A stretch of 64,000 bases of DNA from Pseudothauera rhizosphaerae. GTDB lineage: Bacteria; Pseudomonadota; Gammaproteobacteria; Burkholderiales; Rhodocyclaceae. How positions within the stretch are numbered: position 1 is the first letter of the stretch; every line of letters begins with the position of its first letter. Below the pieces are notes generated by a model, which was given only the letters and a program-made list of their open reading frames with translations, was not told the DNA's origin and did no database searches. Below are positions 36,120-44,541 of the stretch, in pieces. Position numbers and translations under genes: made by a program. The stretch is from NCBI RefSeq assembly GCF_004801305.1, contig NZ_SSOD01000016.1, forward strand, positions 51,480 to 115,479, in the 5' to 3' direction.

Positions 36120-36278
36120 TCCGGAACGCGCGGGTGTCAAAAACAGGTGAGCATGAATTACGAAGTTGCAGTCGCGAGCCGCCTCATGCACCAATGGAGG
36201 TAGCACCGGAAATTCTTCTCGACAAAGAAGCAAGGTTCACGATTGATCCCGCGCTGGACGATGTGCAGCGGATATCAT
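36120..36278 (-). pseudogene. Remnant of a Y1 (IS200/RAYT-like) transposase
   Basis: The minus strand encodes LHIVQRGINREPCFFVEKNF and, after a frameshift, VIHAHLFLTPAR. This follows the conserved N-terminal plan of Y1 transposases of the type HxxQRGxNRxPCFF ... IHAYVLMxNHVHLLLTP, with the start lost and about seven residues missing before the HUH motif. It ends abruptly at the hlyB fragment. A dead mobile element at the edge of a rearranged cassette. The gene ending at 36275 overlaps its left edge by a few bases. Confidence 0.72.
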
Positions 36279-36844
36279 GACTTCACCTCCTCAGGAAAAA
36301 GCATCTTAATCAGCAAATAAACAAAAGAAGCAAAAATAGAAAACACCATCACATGGAATGAATTTATGTATTTTTTATAAACTTCAGATTTATATTCATT
36401 TATATATCTCTCAGCAAGGCGGTTATGAAGAACATCCTTTTCCACATCATCTGAATCAATTTTGATGTATTGAATAACCCCCTTTTGAGGACTTATCTCC
36501 AAAACACCAACCTCAGACACTGCACGCCAAGAATAATATTTCGACACTCTGCATATGCGACTCTCAAGCCCCTGACATGACGACAAAAAAACAACCTTTC
36601 CATCCTTTCTAACAGCTATCGTCATGGGAGATCTTGACGCCCCTCCAACCCGAATAGATGAATCGCCAATTGAGAAACTTTTCGGCTCGTCGTATGAATT
36701 GGATACCTCCAAACAATCATACAAAGCAAAAGGCAGCAGCAGAATAAAGAATATTGAAATAATCCATGTCGCAACCCATCTGAATTGACAAATAAGTGGA
36801 ATGAAATCTTCTTCAAATAATACATTTATTCTGATAATTGGCAT
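36275..36844 (-). CDS. Small bitopic membrane protein of the RTX cassette
   Basis: 189 residues from ATG 36844; the frame stays open to 36940 and an ATG at 36877 is also possible, neither with a strong ribosome binding site. A membrane helix near residues 20-42 (WVATWIISIFFILLLPFALY), a soluble domain of about 120 residues rich in beta strands, and a second helix near 165-183 (VMVFSIFASFVYLLIKMLF). AT-rich. No family recognised. Follows the 36950 gene by about 105 bases on the same strand. Confidence 0.58.
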   Translation of the reverse strand: MPIIRINVLFEEDFIPLICQFRWVATWIISIFFILLLPFALYDCLEVSNSYDEPKSFSIGDSSIRVGGASRSPMTIAVRKDGKVVFLSSCQGLESRICRVSKYYSWRAVSEVGVLEISPQKGVIQYIKIDSDDVEKDVLHNRLAERYINEYKSEVYKKYINSFHVMVFSIFASFVYLLIKMLFPEEVKS

Positions 36845-36949
36845 ATCAATCCGACCATTCAATGGCGATGGCAACATAAGGTTTGTGATAGATCTACTCA
36901 CACCAACCAAAATACCAAGACGTTTCGGAGCACCATACAAAATCCCATT

Positions 36950-37489
36950 TCAATATCCCCCAATACGAATAAAGAAACCAATCGCACCGAACATAATGAA
37001 CCAGCCCACAGTTGAAATCCAAATTCCTCCAATCGCACCTACCCAATAAACGCACTCTTCTTCCTTCGTCGTCGGGTAGAGGTCAGCTTCAATTACCTCT
37101 CTCCACGACCCAACGCCAGAGAGATTAATTGGATAGCCGTGTTCGGAGTATTCTTTTCCGTCTATCTTGCTAGCAGAATAAAAGTAGCAAACCAACCCAA
37201 TGGCCAGCAGAAATACAAACAGACCGCCGATATGTGAAAACTCTAAGAATATGAATTGAACAACAGGAGTTTCCACCATCACCATCTTCCATGATTCAGA
37301 CAATACCGGCAAAAGAACGATAAGAAATGCAGAAATGAAAGAAATCGAATGCAATACCCAAAGCCACTTTAGTCCGAACCTAGCAAAAGCTTCATGAAAA
37401 TGTCTTCTGCTCAGAACAATTGGGTCCACTGGATCTTTGGATTCCCTAATCCCGTATATCCTGCGCATCTGCTCTTTGCTTAATGCCAT
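36950..37489 (-). CDS. Small membrane protein coupled to the ABC exporter
   Basis: 179 residues from ATG 37489, which shares its A with the exporter gene's TGA (TGATG), so translation is coupled. About three membrane helices (near 46-64, 84-106 and 148-176) with a basic N-terminus (KEQMRRIYGIRESKDP) and a cytoplasmic loop containing KIDGKEYSEHGYPINL. AT-rich, unlike the GC-rich hlyB that precedes it. No family recognised. Position next to a type I exporter is compatible with immunity or accessory function (inference). Confidence 0.65.
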   Translation of the reverse strand: MALSKEQMRRIYGIRESKDPVDPIVLSRRHFHEAFARFGLKWLWVLHSISFISAFLIVLLPVLSESWKMVMVETPVVQFIFLEFSHIGGLFVFLLAIGLVCYFYSASKIDGKEYSEHGYPINLSGVGSWREVIEADLYPTTKEEECVYWVGAIGGIWISTVGWFIMFGAIGFFIRIGGY

Positions 37490-39654
37490 CAATCTTTTTC
37501 CTTTATTGGATCGGTCCGCAGCGTATGACTCCCTATATCCACCACCCCATCCACCTGCAACCCCCTAGGCACCTGATGGGTGATGAAGATCATCGTCACC
37601 CTGCCCTTGAGCCGGTTGATGGTCTGGGCGAAGTGTTCGGCGGTCTGCTGGTCGAGGTTGGAGATCGCCTCGTCGAAGATCAGCACCTTGGGACGCTTGA
37701 GCAGGGCGCGGGCGATGGCGATGCGTTGGCGCTGGCCGCCGGACAGGCCGGTGCCGCGCTCGCCGATCTCGGTCTGGTAGCCTTGCGGCAGGCCTTCGAT
37801 GACGTCGTGGATTTCGGCGGCCCGGCAGGCGGCGATGACGTCCTCGAAGCCGGCGTGGGGGTGGGCCATGACGAGGTTGTCGTACACGGTGCCGGAGAAC
37901 AGTACCGTCTCTTGCGGGACCACGCCGAAGTAGGCGCGCAGTTCATTGGCGGCGAGTTGGCGGATGTCGCGCCCGTCGATGGTGATCTGCCCTTCCTGAG
38001 GCCAGTAGAAACCCTGCATGAGCTTGGCCAGCGTGCTCTTGCCGCAGCCGGAGGGGCCCATCAGCACGGTGAGCTTGCCGGTGGGGATGGCGAGGTTCAG
38101 GTTGCGGTATAGCCAGGGGTGCTGCTCGGAGTAGCGGAAGCCCAGGTCCTTGATTTCGATATGCCCCGCGCCGCCGGCCGCGCGCCGGGGCGTGAGGGTG
38201 ACGGGTTCCTGGGGCATGTCCAGGATGTCGCCCAGGCGCTGGACGGCGACGCTGGCCTGCTGGAATTCCTGCCACAGGCCGACCAGGCGCATCACCGGCT
38301 GGGAAAGGCGGCTGGCGAACATCTGGAAGGCGACTAGCATGCCCACGGTGAGCCCGATGTTCTGCATGACGTACCAGGCGCCGACGATGAGGATGGACAG
38401 GGTCATGACCTGTTCTAGGCCCGAGGCGACGACCTGATAGGTGTTGCCTACCTGCCGCGTGGCGAAGCTGGCCGTGAGGTATTGGGCCAGATAGGTGCCG
38501 TAGCGCCGGTCCACGTCCGGTTCGAGTTGCAGGGATTTCACCGTGGCCATACCCGAGAGGTACTCGGTGAGGAAGGCCTGGTTTCTGGCGCCGAGCAGGA
38601 ACTGCTTGTCCAGCCGGGCGCGGAAGACCGGCACCATGACCAGGCTGGAGAACACGATGAGGGCGAGGATGCCGAGTGCGATGAGGGTGAGTTGCCAACT
38701 GTAGAAGAACATCACCGCGAGGAAGATGAACAGGAAGGGCAGGTCCAGCACCAGGGTGACGGCCGCGCCGGAGACGAATTCGCGCAGGGTTTCCACGCCG
38801 TGCAGACGCGCGACCAGGGTGCCGGTGGGGCGCTGTTCGAAGTACGGCAGGGGCAGGCGCAGCAGGTGGCGCATGACCTTTTCGCCCAGCACGGCGTCGA
38901 TGCGGCTGCCGGTGTGCAGTACGAGGTACTGGCGCAGCCAGCTCATGACGCTGGTGAACAGCATGAAGGCCACCATGGCCACGCCGAGCACCACCAGGGT
39001 GCTTTGCGAGTGGTGTGCGATGACCTTGTCGATGATGACCTGGGTGAACAGCGGCGTGGCCAGGGCGACCAACTGGATGCACAGGCTGGCGAGCAGCACG
39101 TCGCGCCACAGGCGGCGGTGGCGCAGCAGTTCCGGCACGAACCAGGAAAAACCGAAGGGTTTGCGCTGTTCGGCGGCGGGGTCGGCCTGGGTGGTGGATT
39201 CACTCAGCGGCGGGTCGGCCCGCGCCGCCAGCAGCAGGAAGGGGGCGCATTGCGCGCGGGCGGCATCGATGGACAGGGTTTGCGGCGCCGTCTCGCCGGG
39301 TTGCACCCAGGCGATCGCCTGGTCAGCGTGCTTGACGATCAGTGCGGGGCCGAATGCCTCGGGTTGGGCGGGCCCGGCTGCATCCGCAACGGGATTGGCG
39401 ATGAAGGCCACCGCGGGCAGTGGCAGCTCGCCGCAGTCGCCGCCCGGCCAGGGCACGAGCCCTGCCTTGAGCCCGAGCGATTCCAGCGCCTCGATGAGGG
39501 TGGGCAGATCAATGGGTGGAGGAAAACGCTTGAGAACCAGTTCCGCATCGAAGGGCTGGCGAAAAAGGGCCGCGAGACTGGCTAGCAGCCAGACGACAGC
39601 TTCAGCGGTGAGTTTTCCGGGCGAGACGAGCTGCCCTTGGGGCCGTTCATGCAT
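37489..39654 (-). CDS. hlyB: HlyB-type ABC exporter with C39-like domain
   Basis: 721 residues. N-terminal ~140 residues form a C39-peptidase-like domain without a catalytic Cys (opening AEAVVWLLASLAALFRQPFD), as in HlyB rather than bacteriocin exporters. Then six membrane helices (about 180-440) and a nucleotide-binding domain with Walker A GPSGCGKST, signature LSGGQRQRIAIARALL, Walker B VLIFDEAIS and H-loop THQ. It exports unfolded substrates in one step with HlyD and TolC; the RTX protein downstream is the likely cargo. A promoter match is seen upstream (39697-39725). Its 3' end has a 67-base near-copy at 36050. Confidence 0.94.
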   Translation of the reverse strand: MHERPQGQLVSPGKLTAEAVVWLLASLAALFRQPFDAELVLKRFPPPIDLPTLIEALESLGLKAGLVPWPGGDCGELPLPAVAFIANPVADAAGPAQPEAFGPALIVKHADQAIAWVQPGETAPQTLSIDAARAQCAPFLLLAARADPPLSESTTQADPAAEQRKPFGFSWFVPELLRHRRLWRDVLLASLCIQLVALATPLFTQVIIDKVIAHHSQSTLVVLGVAMVAFMLFTSVMSWLRQYLVLHTGSRIDAVLGEKVMRHLLRLPLPYFEQRPTGTLVARLHGVETLREFVSGAAVTLVLDLPFLFIFLAVMFFYSWQLTLIALGILALIVFSSLVMVPVFRARLDKQFLLGARNQAFLTEYLSGMATVKSLQLEPDVDRRYGTYLAQYLTASFATRQVGNTYQVVASGLEQVMTLSILIVGAWYVMQNIGLTVGMLVAFQMFASRLSQPVMRLVGLWQEFQQASVAVQRLGDILDMPQEPVTLTPRRAAGGAGHIEIKDLGFRYSEQHPWLYRNLNLAIPTGKLTVLMGPSGCGKSTLAKLMQGFYWPQEGQITIDGRDIRQLAANELRAYFGVVPQETVLFSGTVYDNLVMAHPHAGFEDVIAACRAAEIHDVIEGLPQGYQTEIGERGTGLSGGQRQRIAIARALLKRPKVLIFDEAISNLDQQTAEHFAQTINRLKGRVTMIFITHQVPRGLQVDGVVDIGSHTLRTDPIKEKD

Positions 39655-39696
39655 GGCTGCTGCTCGAACATGTCATTGAAAAACGACAAAGACATG

Positions 39697-39725
39697 ATTC
39701 GATACAGGTAGCAAGGGAATGTCAA
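39697..39725 (-). promoter_or_regulatory. Sigma-70-type promoter of the hlyB operon
   Basis: On the minus strand TTGACA (39725-39720), a 17-base spacer and TCGAAT (39702-39697) upstream of the exporter gene. The -35 is perfect; the -10 matches at four of six positions. This is the only obvious promoter for the HlyB-cassette-RTX-HlyD unit, though the long AT-rich cassette could hold more. Confidence 0.55.
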
Positions 39726-39779
39726 TAGCAACATCTTGAAACGCATCGCCATCAGCCACCGCGGTGGGGTCGTTGCGCC

Positions 39780-41042
39780 CTATCCAGCCTCGCCGCTGCC
39801 GCCAAGCTCATCCAGCCGCGCTGATTCGATCTTCTCGAAGTGCGCGCTGATCTTGCGGCTGGAGACCTGCACTTCCTGCACGTCGCGGCCGGCCTGTTCG
39901 ATGTGGCGGGCGAGCGCGTTCATGCGTTCGTCGAAGCGGTGGAAATCCTTCGCCAGCTTGGCGAGCGCGTCCTTGATGACGTGGATCTGGCGGCGCGTTT
40001 CCACGTCCTTGAGCACCGCCCGTGCGGTGTTGAGCACCGCCATCAGCGTGGTGGGCGAGACGATCCACACGCGGCGCGTCTGGGCATACTCCACCACTTC
40101 CGGGTGATAGGCGTGCAGCTCGGCGAACACGGCCTCGGCGGGCAGGAACATGACCGCGCCGTCGGCGGTGACGCCGGGGAGGATGTACTTGTCGGCGATG
40201 GCGTCCACATGCCGCCTGACGTCGGCGCGGAAGGCCGCCTGGGCGGCGCGGCGGTCGGCTTCGGCCAGCGCCGTGTCGAACATGCGGTGGTAGTTTTCCA
40301 GCGGGAACTTGGCATCCACCGCCACCTGGCCGGTGGGCGCGGGCAGCCTGAGCAGGCAGTCCACCCGCGTGCCGTTGGGCAGCGTGGCCTGGAATTCGCG
40401 GGCGTCCGGCGGCAGCGCGTTGCGCACCAGGGCTTCGAGCTGCACTTCGCCGAATGCGCCGCGCGCCTTCTTGTCCCCCAGCAGTTCCTGCAGGCTGACC
40501 ACGTTGCGGGTCAGGCCGTCGATCTTCTTCTGCGCCTCGTCTATGGTGGCCAGGCGCGCCATGACGCTGGCGAAGGTTTCGTTGGTCTTGCGGAAGCCTT
40601 CGTCCAGGCGCTGGTTCACGTGCCCGCCGATGGCTTCCAGGCGTTCATTGACGCTGCGGGTGAGCGCTTCGATGCTGGTGCCGAGTTGCATCCCGGCGCG
40701 CGCCAGCCCCTTTTCCAGCAGTTCGCGATCGGCACGCGCGTGTTCGGACAGGGTCTTCAACGTGTGGCCGAGCAGTTCGCCGCGCAGCCGTTCCTGGGCA
40801 TGGACGGCCGCCGCGGCATGCTCGGCCAGGCGCAGGGCCAGGTCCTCGCGCTGGCGCGCGAAGCGCTCGGCCAGGTCCATTTGCAGCCCCTGGACCGCCT
40901 CGCGCTGCTGCGCGGTCAGCGCCGCGGGCAGTTCGCGCGCCGTGCGCCCCAGACGCATGCCCAGCCAGACGATGCCGGCAAGGAGCACGATACCGAGCAG
41001 CGCGGGGAGCAGGATTTCGGGGCGCGCGGCATGGTCGAACAC
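39780..41042 (-). CDS. rmuC: RmuC family DNA recombination protein
   Basis: 420 residues from GTG 41042, picked because CAGGAG lies seven bases before; an ATG at 41069 has no such site. One N-terminal membrane helix (about residues 10-28), a long coiled coil (to about 210), then the RmuC nuclease-like domain: LGDKKARGAFGEVQLEALVRNALP, VDAKFPLENYHRMF and MFLPAEAVFAELHAYHPEVVEYA. The family limits DNA inversions and is related to PD-(D/E)XK nucleases. Divergent from the EAL gene; the intergenic 91 bases hold both promoters. Confidence 0.93.
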   Translation of the reverse strand: MFDHAARPEILLPALLGIVLLAGIVWLGMRLGRTARELPAALTAQQREAVQGLQMDLAERFARQREDLALRLAEHAAAAVHAQERLRGELLGHTLKTLSEHARADRELLEKGLARAGMQLGTSIEALTRSVNERLEAIGGHVNQRLDEGFRKTNETFASVMARLATIDEAQKKIDGLTRNVVSLQELLGDKKARGAFGEVQLEALVRNALPPDAREFQATLPNGTRVDCLLRLPAPTGQVAVDAKFPLENYHRMFDTALAEADRRAAQAAFRADVRRHVDAIADKYILPGVTADGAVMFLPAEAVFAELHAYHPEVVEYAQTRRVWIVSPTTLMAVLNTARAVLKDVETRRQIHVIKDALAKLAKDFHRFDERMNALARHIEQAGRDVQEVQVSSRKISAHFEKIESARLDELGGSGEAG

Positions 41043-41133
41043 GGCATTCTCCTGGCACAAATCGTGCATGATTATATCGATTGGAGTATCTTTCGCTGCT
41101 TTGCAACATGAAACGCACCCCGTCGTGAACACG

Positions 41134-42411
41134 ATGCACGCCCTGAGGGCAGTTCCCCGCCGGCAGCACGACACCGTGGTCGACTTCGCCGCGCTGCAGC
41201 CGCTGACGCGCCGCCTCGAAGGCCGCCTGACCGTGGACTGGGCCGACTACCGCCTCGGCAGCCACCTGCAGCCCATCGTCAGCTTCAGCCATCGCAGCGT
41301 GGTCGGACATGAGGGGCTGGTGCGCGCCATAGACGCGGCGGGCAACAGGATCGGGCCGCTCACGCTGCTGCAAGAGGCCGACAACGCCGCCGAGTTGATC
41401 AGCCTGGACCGCAGTTGCCGCTACCTGCACATCGGTCAGGCCGCCACCTGGGGCACGCCCGGCTACCTCTTCCTGAACATGCACCCGCTGGCTTTCGCCA
41501 GCCTGGAGGCGACCGGTTGCGCGGACTTCATGCGCGACACCACCGCCGCCTTCGGCCTGCCGCCCGAACGCCTCGTGATCGAGATCACCGAGGACGTGCT
41601 GACCGACGATTCGGCCTTCGAATCCAGCGTGCGCTACTTAAAGGATATGGGCTGCCGCATCGCGCTGGACGACTTCGGCGCGGGGCACTCGAACTTCGAC
41701 CGCGTATGGCGGCTGAAGCCGGAGATCGTCAAGCTCGACCGCGACTTCGCCACGCGCGCGGCGGACGACGAGGCGGCACGCCGCTTGCTGCCGCAAATCG
41801 TCGAACTGCTGCATGAGGCCGGTTCCCTGGTGCTGCTGGAAGGCATCGAGACCGCCGGGCAGGCGCGCATCGCCATGGCCGCCGACGTCGATTTCGCCCA
41901 GGGTTTCTTCTTCGGCCACCCCACGGGCGAGGCTCCCGAGCCGGCGCCCTCGGTAGCCGCCATCGACGCGGTGTGGGCCGATTACGACACCGTCCAGGCC
42001 GACGACCATCGGCGCTACCGCGAACACATCGGCGACTACGTGAATGCCATCGGCCACGCCGCCGCGCTGCTCTCCGACCGGCGCAGCATGGACGAGGCGC
42101 TGAAGCTGTTCCTGACCCTGCCCAATGCCCTGCGCTGCTACATGCTGGACGAACAGGGCTTCCAGATCAGCCGCAACATCCCTGCCCACGGCGAGCGCCT
42201 GGCCACGGGGGTCACCCCCGCGGTGGACTCGGCGCGCTCGCGCTGGTCGCGCCGGCCCTATTTCCGCCGCGCCATGGAAACCCCCGGCCGGGTCTGCGTC
42301 ACCCGCCCCTATCTGTGCATTTCCAGTGCGGTGCTGTGCGTCACCGTGTCGATCTGCGTTCAGGTCGGCGGGCACAGACGTGTGCTGTGCGGGGATGTGA
42401 GCTGGGCCTGA
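41134..42411 (+). CDS. EAL-domain cyclic-di-GMP phosphodiesterase-like protein
   Basis: 425 residues from ATG 41134 (GTG at 41125 possible). The EAL domain (about 30-260) has HEGLVRA in place of the EAL triplet, with metal and substrate residues in NMHP, EITED, DDFGAGHSNF, KLDRDF, EGIET and QGFFFG, so it is probably active. C-terminal to it is a PDC/Cache-like sensory domain of about 150 residues (HGERLATGVTPAVDS, RRPYFRRAMETPGRVCVTRPYL). No membrane helix stands out, so the sensor would be cytoplasmic. Likely hydrolyses cyclic di-GMP; input unknown. Confidence 0.88.
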   Translation: MHALRAVPRRQHDTVVDFAALQPLTRRLEGRLTVDWADYRLGSHLQPIVSFSHRSVVGHEGLVRAIDAAGNRIGPLTLLQEADNAAELISLDRSCRYLHIGQAATWGTPGYLFLNMHPLAFASLEATGCADFMRDTTAAFGLPPERLVIEITEDVLTDDSAFESSVRYLKDMGCRIALDDFGAGHSNFDRVWRLKPEIVKLDRDFATRAADDEAARRLLPQIVELLHEAGSLVLLEGIETAGQARIAMAADVDFAQGFFFGHPTGEAPEPAPSVAAIDAVWADYDTVQADDHRRYREHIGDYVNAIGHAAALLSDRRSMDEALKLFLTLPNALRCYMLDEQGFQISRNIPAHGERLATGVTPAVDSARSRWSRRPYFRRAMETPGRVCVTRPYLCISSAVLCVTVSICVQVGGHRRVLCGDVSWA

Positions 42412-42463
42412 CCCTGCCGTTGCCGGCCTCGCTGGACGGCGCCGGAGACGGGTCGAAACCGAA

Positions 42464-42982
42464 TCAGGCGTTGCGCCATGCGACGCGCAGCGGTTTATCC
42501 ATCCATGGGTAGTGAATCGGGCCGACGCTCCAGGACAGCCTGTCCAGCAGCAGATCATACGACCGCGCCTGCACCCGCAGGTGCCAGCCGTCCTCTTCCT
42601 GCGACAGCAATCCCTCGCGCAGCAGGAAGACCTCGCGGAATGTCTCCGGGGAGGTCGAATCCATTGACGGCCAGTGCATGAGCATGCCGTGGAGCATCTG
42701 CTTGACGGTATCGCGCTCATGCTCGGTGAGCTCGATATGGGGGCTCAATTTCCCGTTGGCATCGATTCCGCAGAGCACCTTGCTGAGCGCCAAGCCAGAA
42801 TCCCGTTCCCTGCTTTCTCCATACACCATGAACTGCAGCAAGTACACCGCACGCTCCGCAGCCACGGAGTCCGCAAATCTACTCCCGATGAGGAGACCGA
42901 GCACGGAGAACATGCGCGGCAGAAAAGACTGCGCCAATACCTGGCCTGCATTATCGATTGGCCACTCATTCCTTTTGAACAT
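42464..42982 (-). CDS. Short contractile-injection-system tape-measure-like protein
   Basis: 172 residues. It matches the conserved C-terminal half of eCIS tape-measure proteins: NAGQVLAQSFLPRMFSVLGLL, RAVYLLQFMVYGES, LALSKVLCGIDANG, FREVFLLREGLL and the closing YDLLLDRLSWSVGPIHYPWM. In known systems the full protein is several times longer, so this one is a short or fragmentary version. It follows the sheath gene by 84 bases on the same strand. Not a phage tape measure in the classical sense. Function beyond CIS assembly is unknown. Confidence 0.75.
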   Translation of the reverse strand: MFKRNEWPIDNAGQVLAQSFLPRMFSVLGLLIGSRFADSVAAERAVYLLQFMVYGESRERDSGLALSKVLCGIDANGKLSPHIELTEHERDTVKQMLHGMLMHWPSMDSTSPETFREVFLLREGLLSQEEDGWHLRVQARSYDLLLDRLSWSVGPIHYPWMDKPLRVAWRNA

Positions 42983-43066
42983 GTTTCCGCCTCCGTCCGG
43001 CCGACTACCTGAAAATCACGGGAAGCACCCCGCAGCGGCAGACCGGCACATCCAAAGCGGCCGCCA

Positions 43067-44506
43067 TCATGACTTCTGCATCTGTTGCTGAAAAGCAATC
43101 TCGATGAACTTGCCTGGCCGCGCCAGGGCGACCAGAACGGAGACCCGCAGGGTGCCAGCCTGGACATCTTCGGGCGTCATGGTCTGGCCAAGACCGATAC
43201 GTACCGAGAACGCATCGTCGGGAACGGCTCCGGCGAGCCCTCCTCTTTGCCAGATACCGAGCAGGAAGTTGGAGAGCGCGGATCTGATCATGCCCCAGGT
43301 ATCGGCGGTGTGAGGCTCAAAGGCGTAGGACCCGCAGGCGAGCCGCATCGATTCCTCCAGCATGCTCGCCGTGCGCCGGACGTTGATGTAACGCCAGTCG
43401 GCGCTGTTGCTGTCCAGCGTGCGTGCGCCCCAGACCAGGACGCCTTCTCCGGGGAAGGATTGGATGGCATTGACCGATTTGCCATCCGGGCTCACGTTCA
43501 TGTTCTCCTGTTCGCTGTCGGAAACCATGACGGCAGGAGCATTCACCGCGTTGACCTGAACGTTGGCGGGCGCTTTCCAGACTCCCTTGGTCCGGTCGAC
43601 GAGCGCGTAGATGCCCGCCATGGCACCGCTGGGCGGAAGCAGGTTCAGGCGTTTCCTGATGTCCTCCATCGACAGTCGGAAAACCTTGCTTTGGCGCATT
43701 ACGTTTTCGTCGATTCGCGCCCTGGGAATGCCGAGTTCCTCTTCGATCAAGGCTTGCAGCAGGTCTGCGTTGCCGATGTTTTCCGGACCGACATCCTGCG
43801 ATCCGACGACGGTGGTTTTCAGCCAGGGGTAATAGGCCGCAGCGTGGCCGAGGCAGGCGGTGCCGATGGCATCCCGGAAAGCCCGGATGGCCTTCCTGTC
43901 CGGATCATCGCCGCCTTCAGGTCCCTCGTAGATGTCGAGAATCGCGAAGCGGTTGCGCGCATGCCGTCCGCAATGCTCCAGGATGGCCCGCTGCAAGGCC
44001 GCGCATTCCGCGCCGGACTCCAGAAGCATGGCATCGGGAACGGCCACCAGCGTCGGCTCCCGCTCCTGGCGCAACGGTTCGAGTCCTCCCGCGAGCCGTT
44101 CCAGCGTGATGCTCTCCTGATAGCTGCCGACCGATACCACGTAGCATGGGCCACCGCCATTGGCGAAGAACAGGCGCATGCTGTAGTCCAAAAAATAGCG
44201 TCCCGATTGCCGATGCAGGCAGTAGCCCTGCCCCTGAAGGGAAAAGACGGCTTCCTGGGACGAACCCGCCTCCTTCCGCCGGATTTCGAACTTGGGCGTT
44301 GGTGCGCCACCGAAGTATTTCCGGTATTCATCCGGACCGTCGATCCGATGCGGACGGTTCAGCAGCGACTTTCCTTCGTGCTCGGCCTTCTGTGTGTACC
44401 CGATGAATACCGGAACCGCCGTGGCCACTTCGGCAACGATGCCCGGGAAATCGTTCTTTTCGTCGACATACACACCAGGAGCCAAGTAAGCGCCAGACTG
44501 AGTCAT
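43067..44506 (-). CDS. Contractile injection system / phage tail sheath protein
   Basis: 479 residues from ATG 44506. Starts with the classic sheath N-terminus (YLAPGVYVDEKNDF ... VPVFIGYTQKAE), and continues through DIYEGPEGG, YYPWLKTT, the late segment GVLVWGARTLDSNSADWRYINVRR with NFLLGIWQRGGLAGA and a C-terminal FVRIGLGQTMTPEDV-like strand. It forms the contractile outer sleeve in eCIS, phage and pyocin particles. Typical length. Here it is isolated: no tube, baseplate, spike or ATPase gene flanks it, and the gene upstream is an FtsX permease. See the finding on this pair. Confidence 0.87.
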   Translation of the reverse strand: MTQSGAYLAPGVYVDEKNDFPGIVAEVATAVPVFIGYTQKAEHEGKSLLNRPHRIDGPDEYRKYFGGAPTPKFEIRRKEAGSSQEAVFSLQGQGYCLHRQSGRYFLDYSMRLFFANGGGPCYVVSVGSYQESITLERLAGGLEPLRQEREPTLVAVPDAMLLESGAECAALQRAILEHCGRHARNRFAILDIYEGPEGGDDPDRKAIRAFRDAIGTACLGHAAAYYPWLKTTVVGSQDVGPENIGNADLLQALIEEELGIPRARIDENVMRQSKVFRLSMEDIRKRLNLLPPSGAMAGIYALVDRTKGVWKAPANVQVNAVNAPAVMVSDSEQENMNVSPDGKSVNAIQSFPGEGVLVWGARTLDSNSADWRYINVRRTASMLEESMRLACGSYAFEPHTADTWGMIRSALSNFLLGIWQRGGLAGAVPDDAFSVRIGLGQTMTPEDVQAGTLRVSVLVALARPGKFIEIAFQQQMQKS

Positions 44507-44541
44507 GGAAATTCCCGTATCGATCGGAGCGATTTCACGCC

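Noticed and set aside
36086..36280. Plus-strand small ORF of 64 residues
   Set aside because: It is antisense to the hlyB fragment and the Y1 transposase remnant and has no ribosome binding site.
42464..44506. Prophage
   Set aside because: No integrase, capsid, terminase, tube, lysis or baseplate genes surround the sheath; the paired protein matches eCIS tape-measure rather than a phage one.
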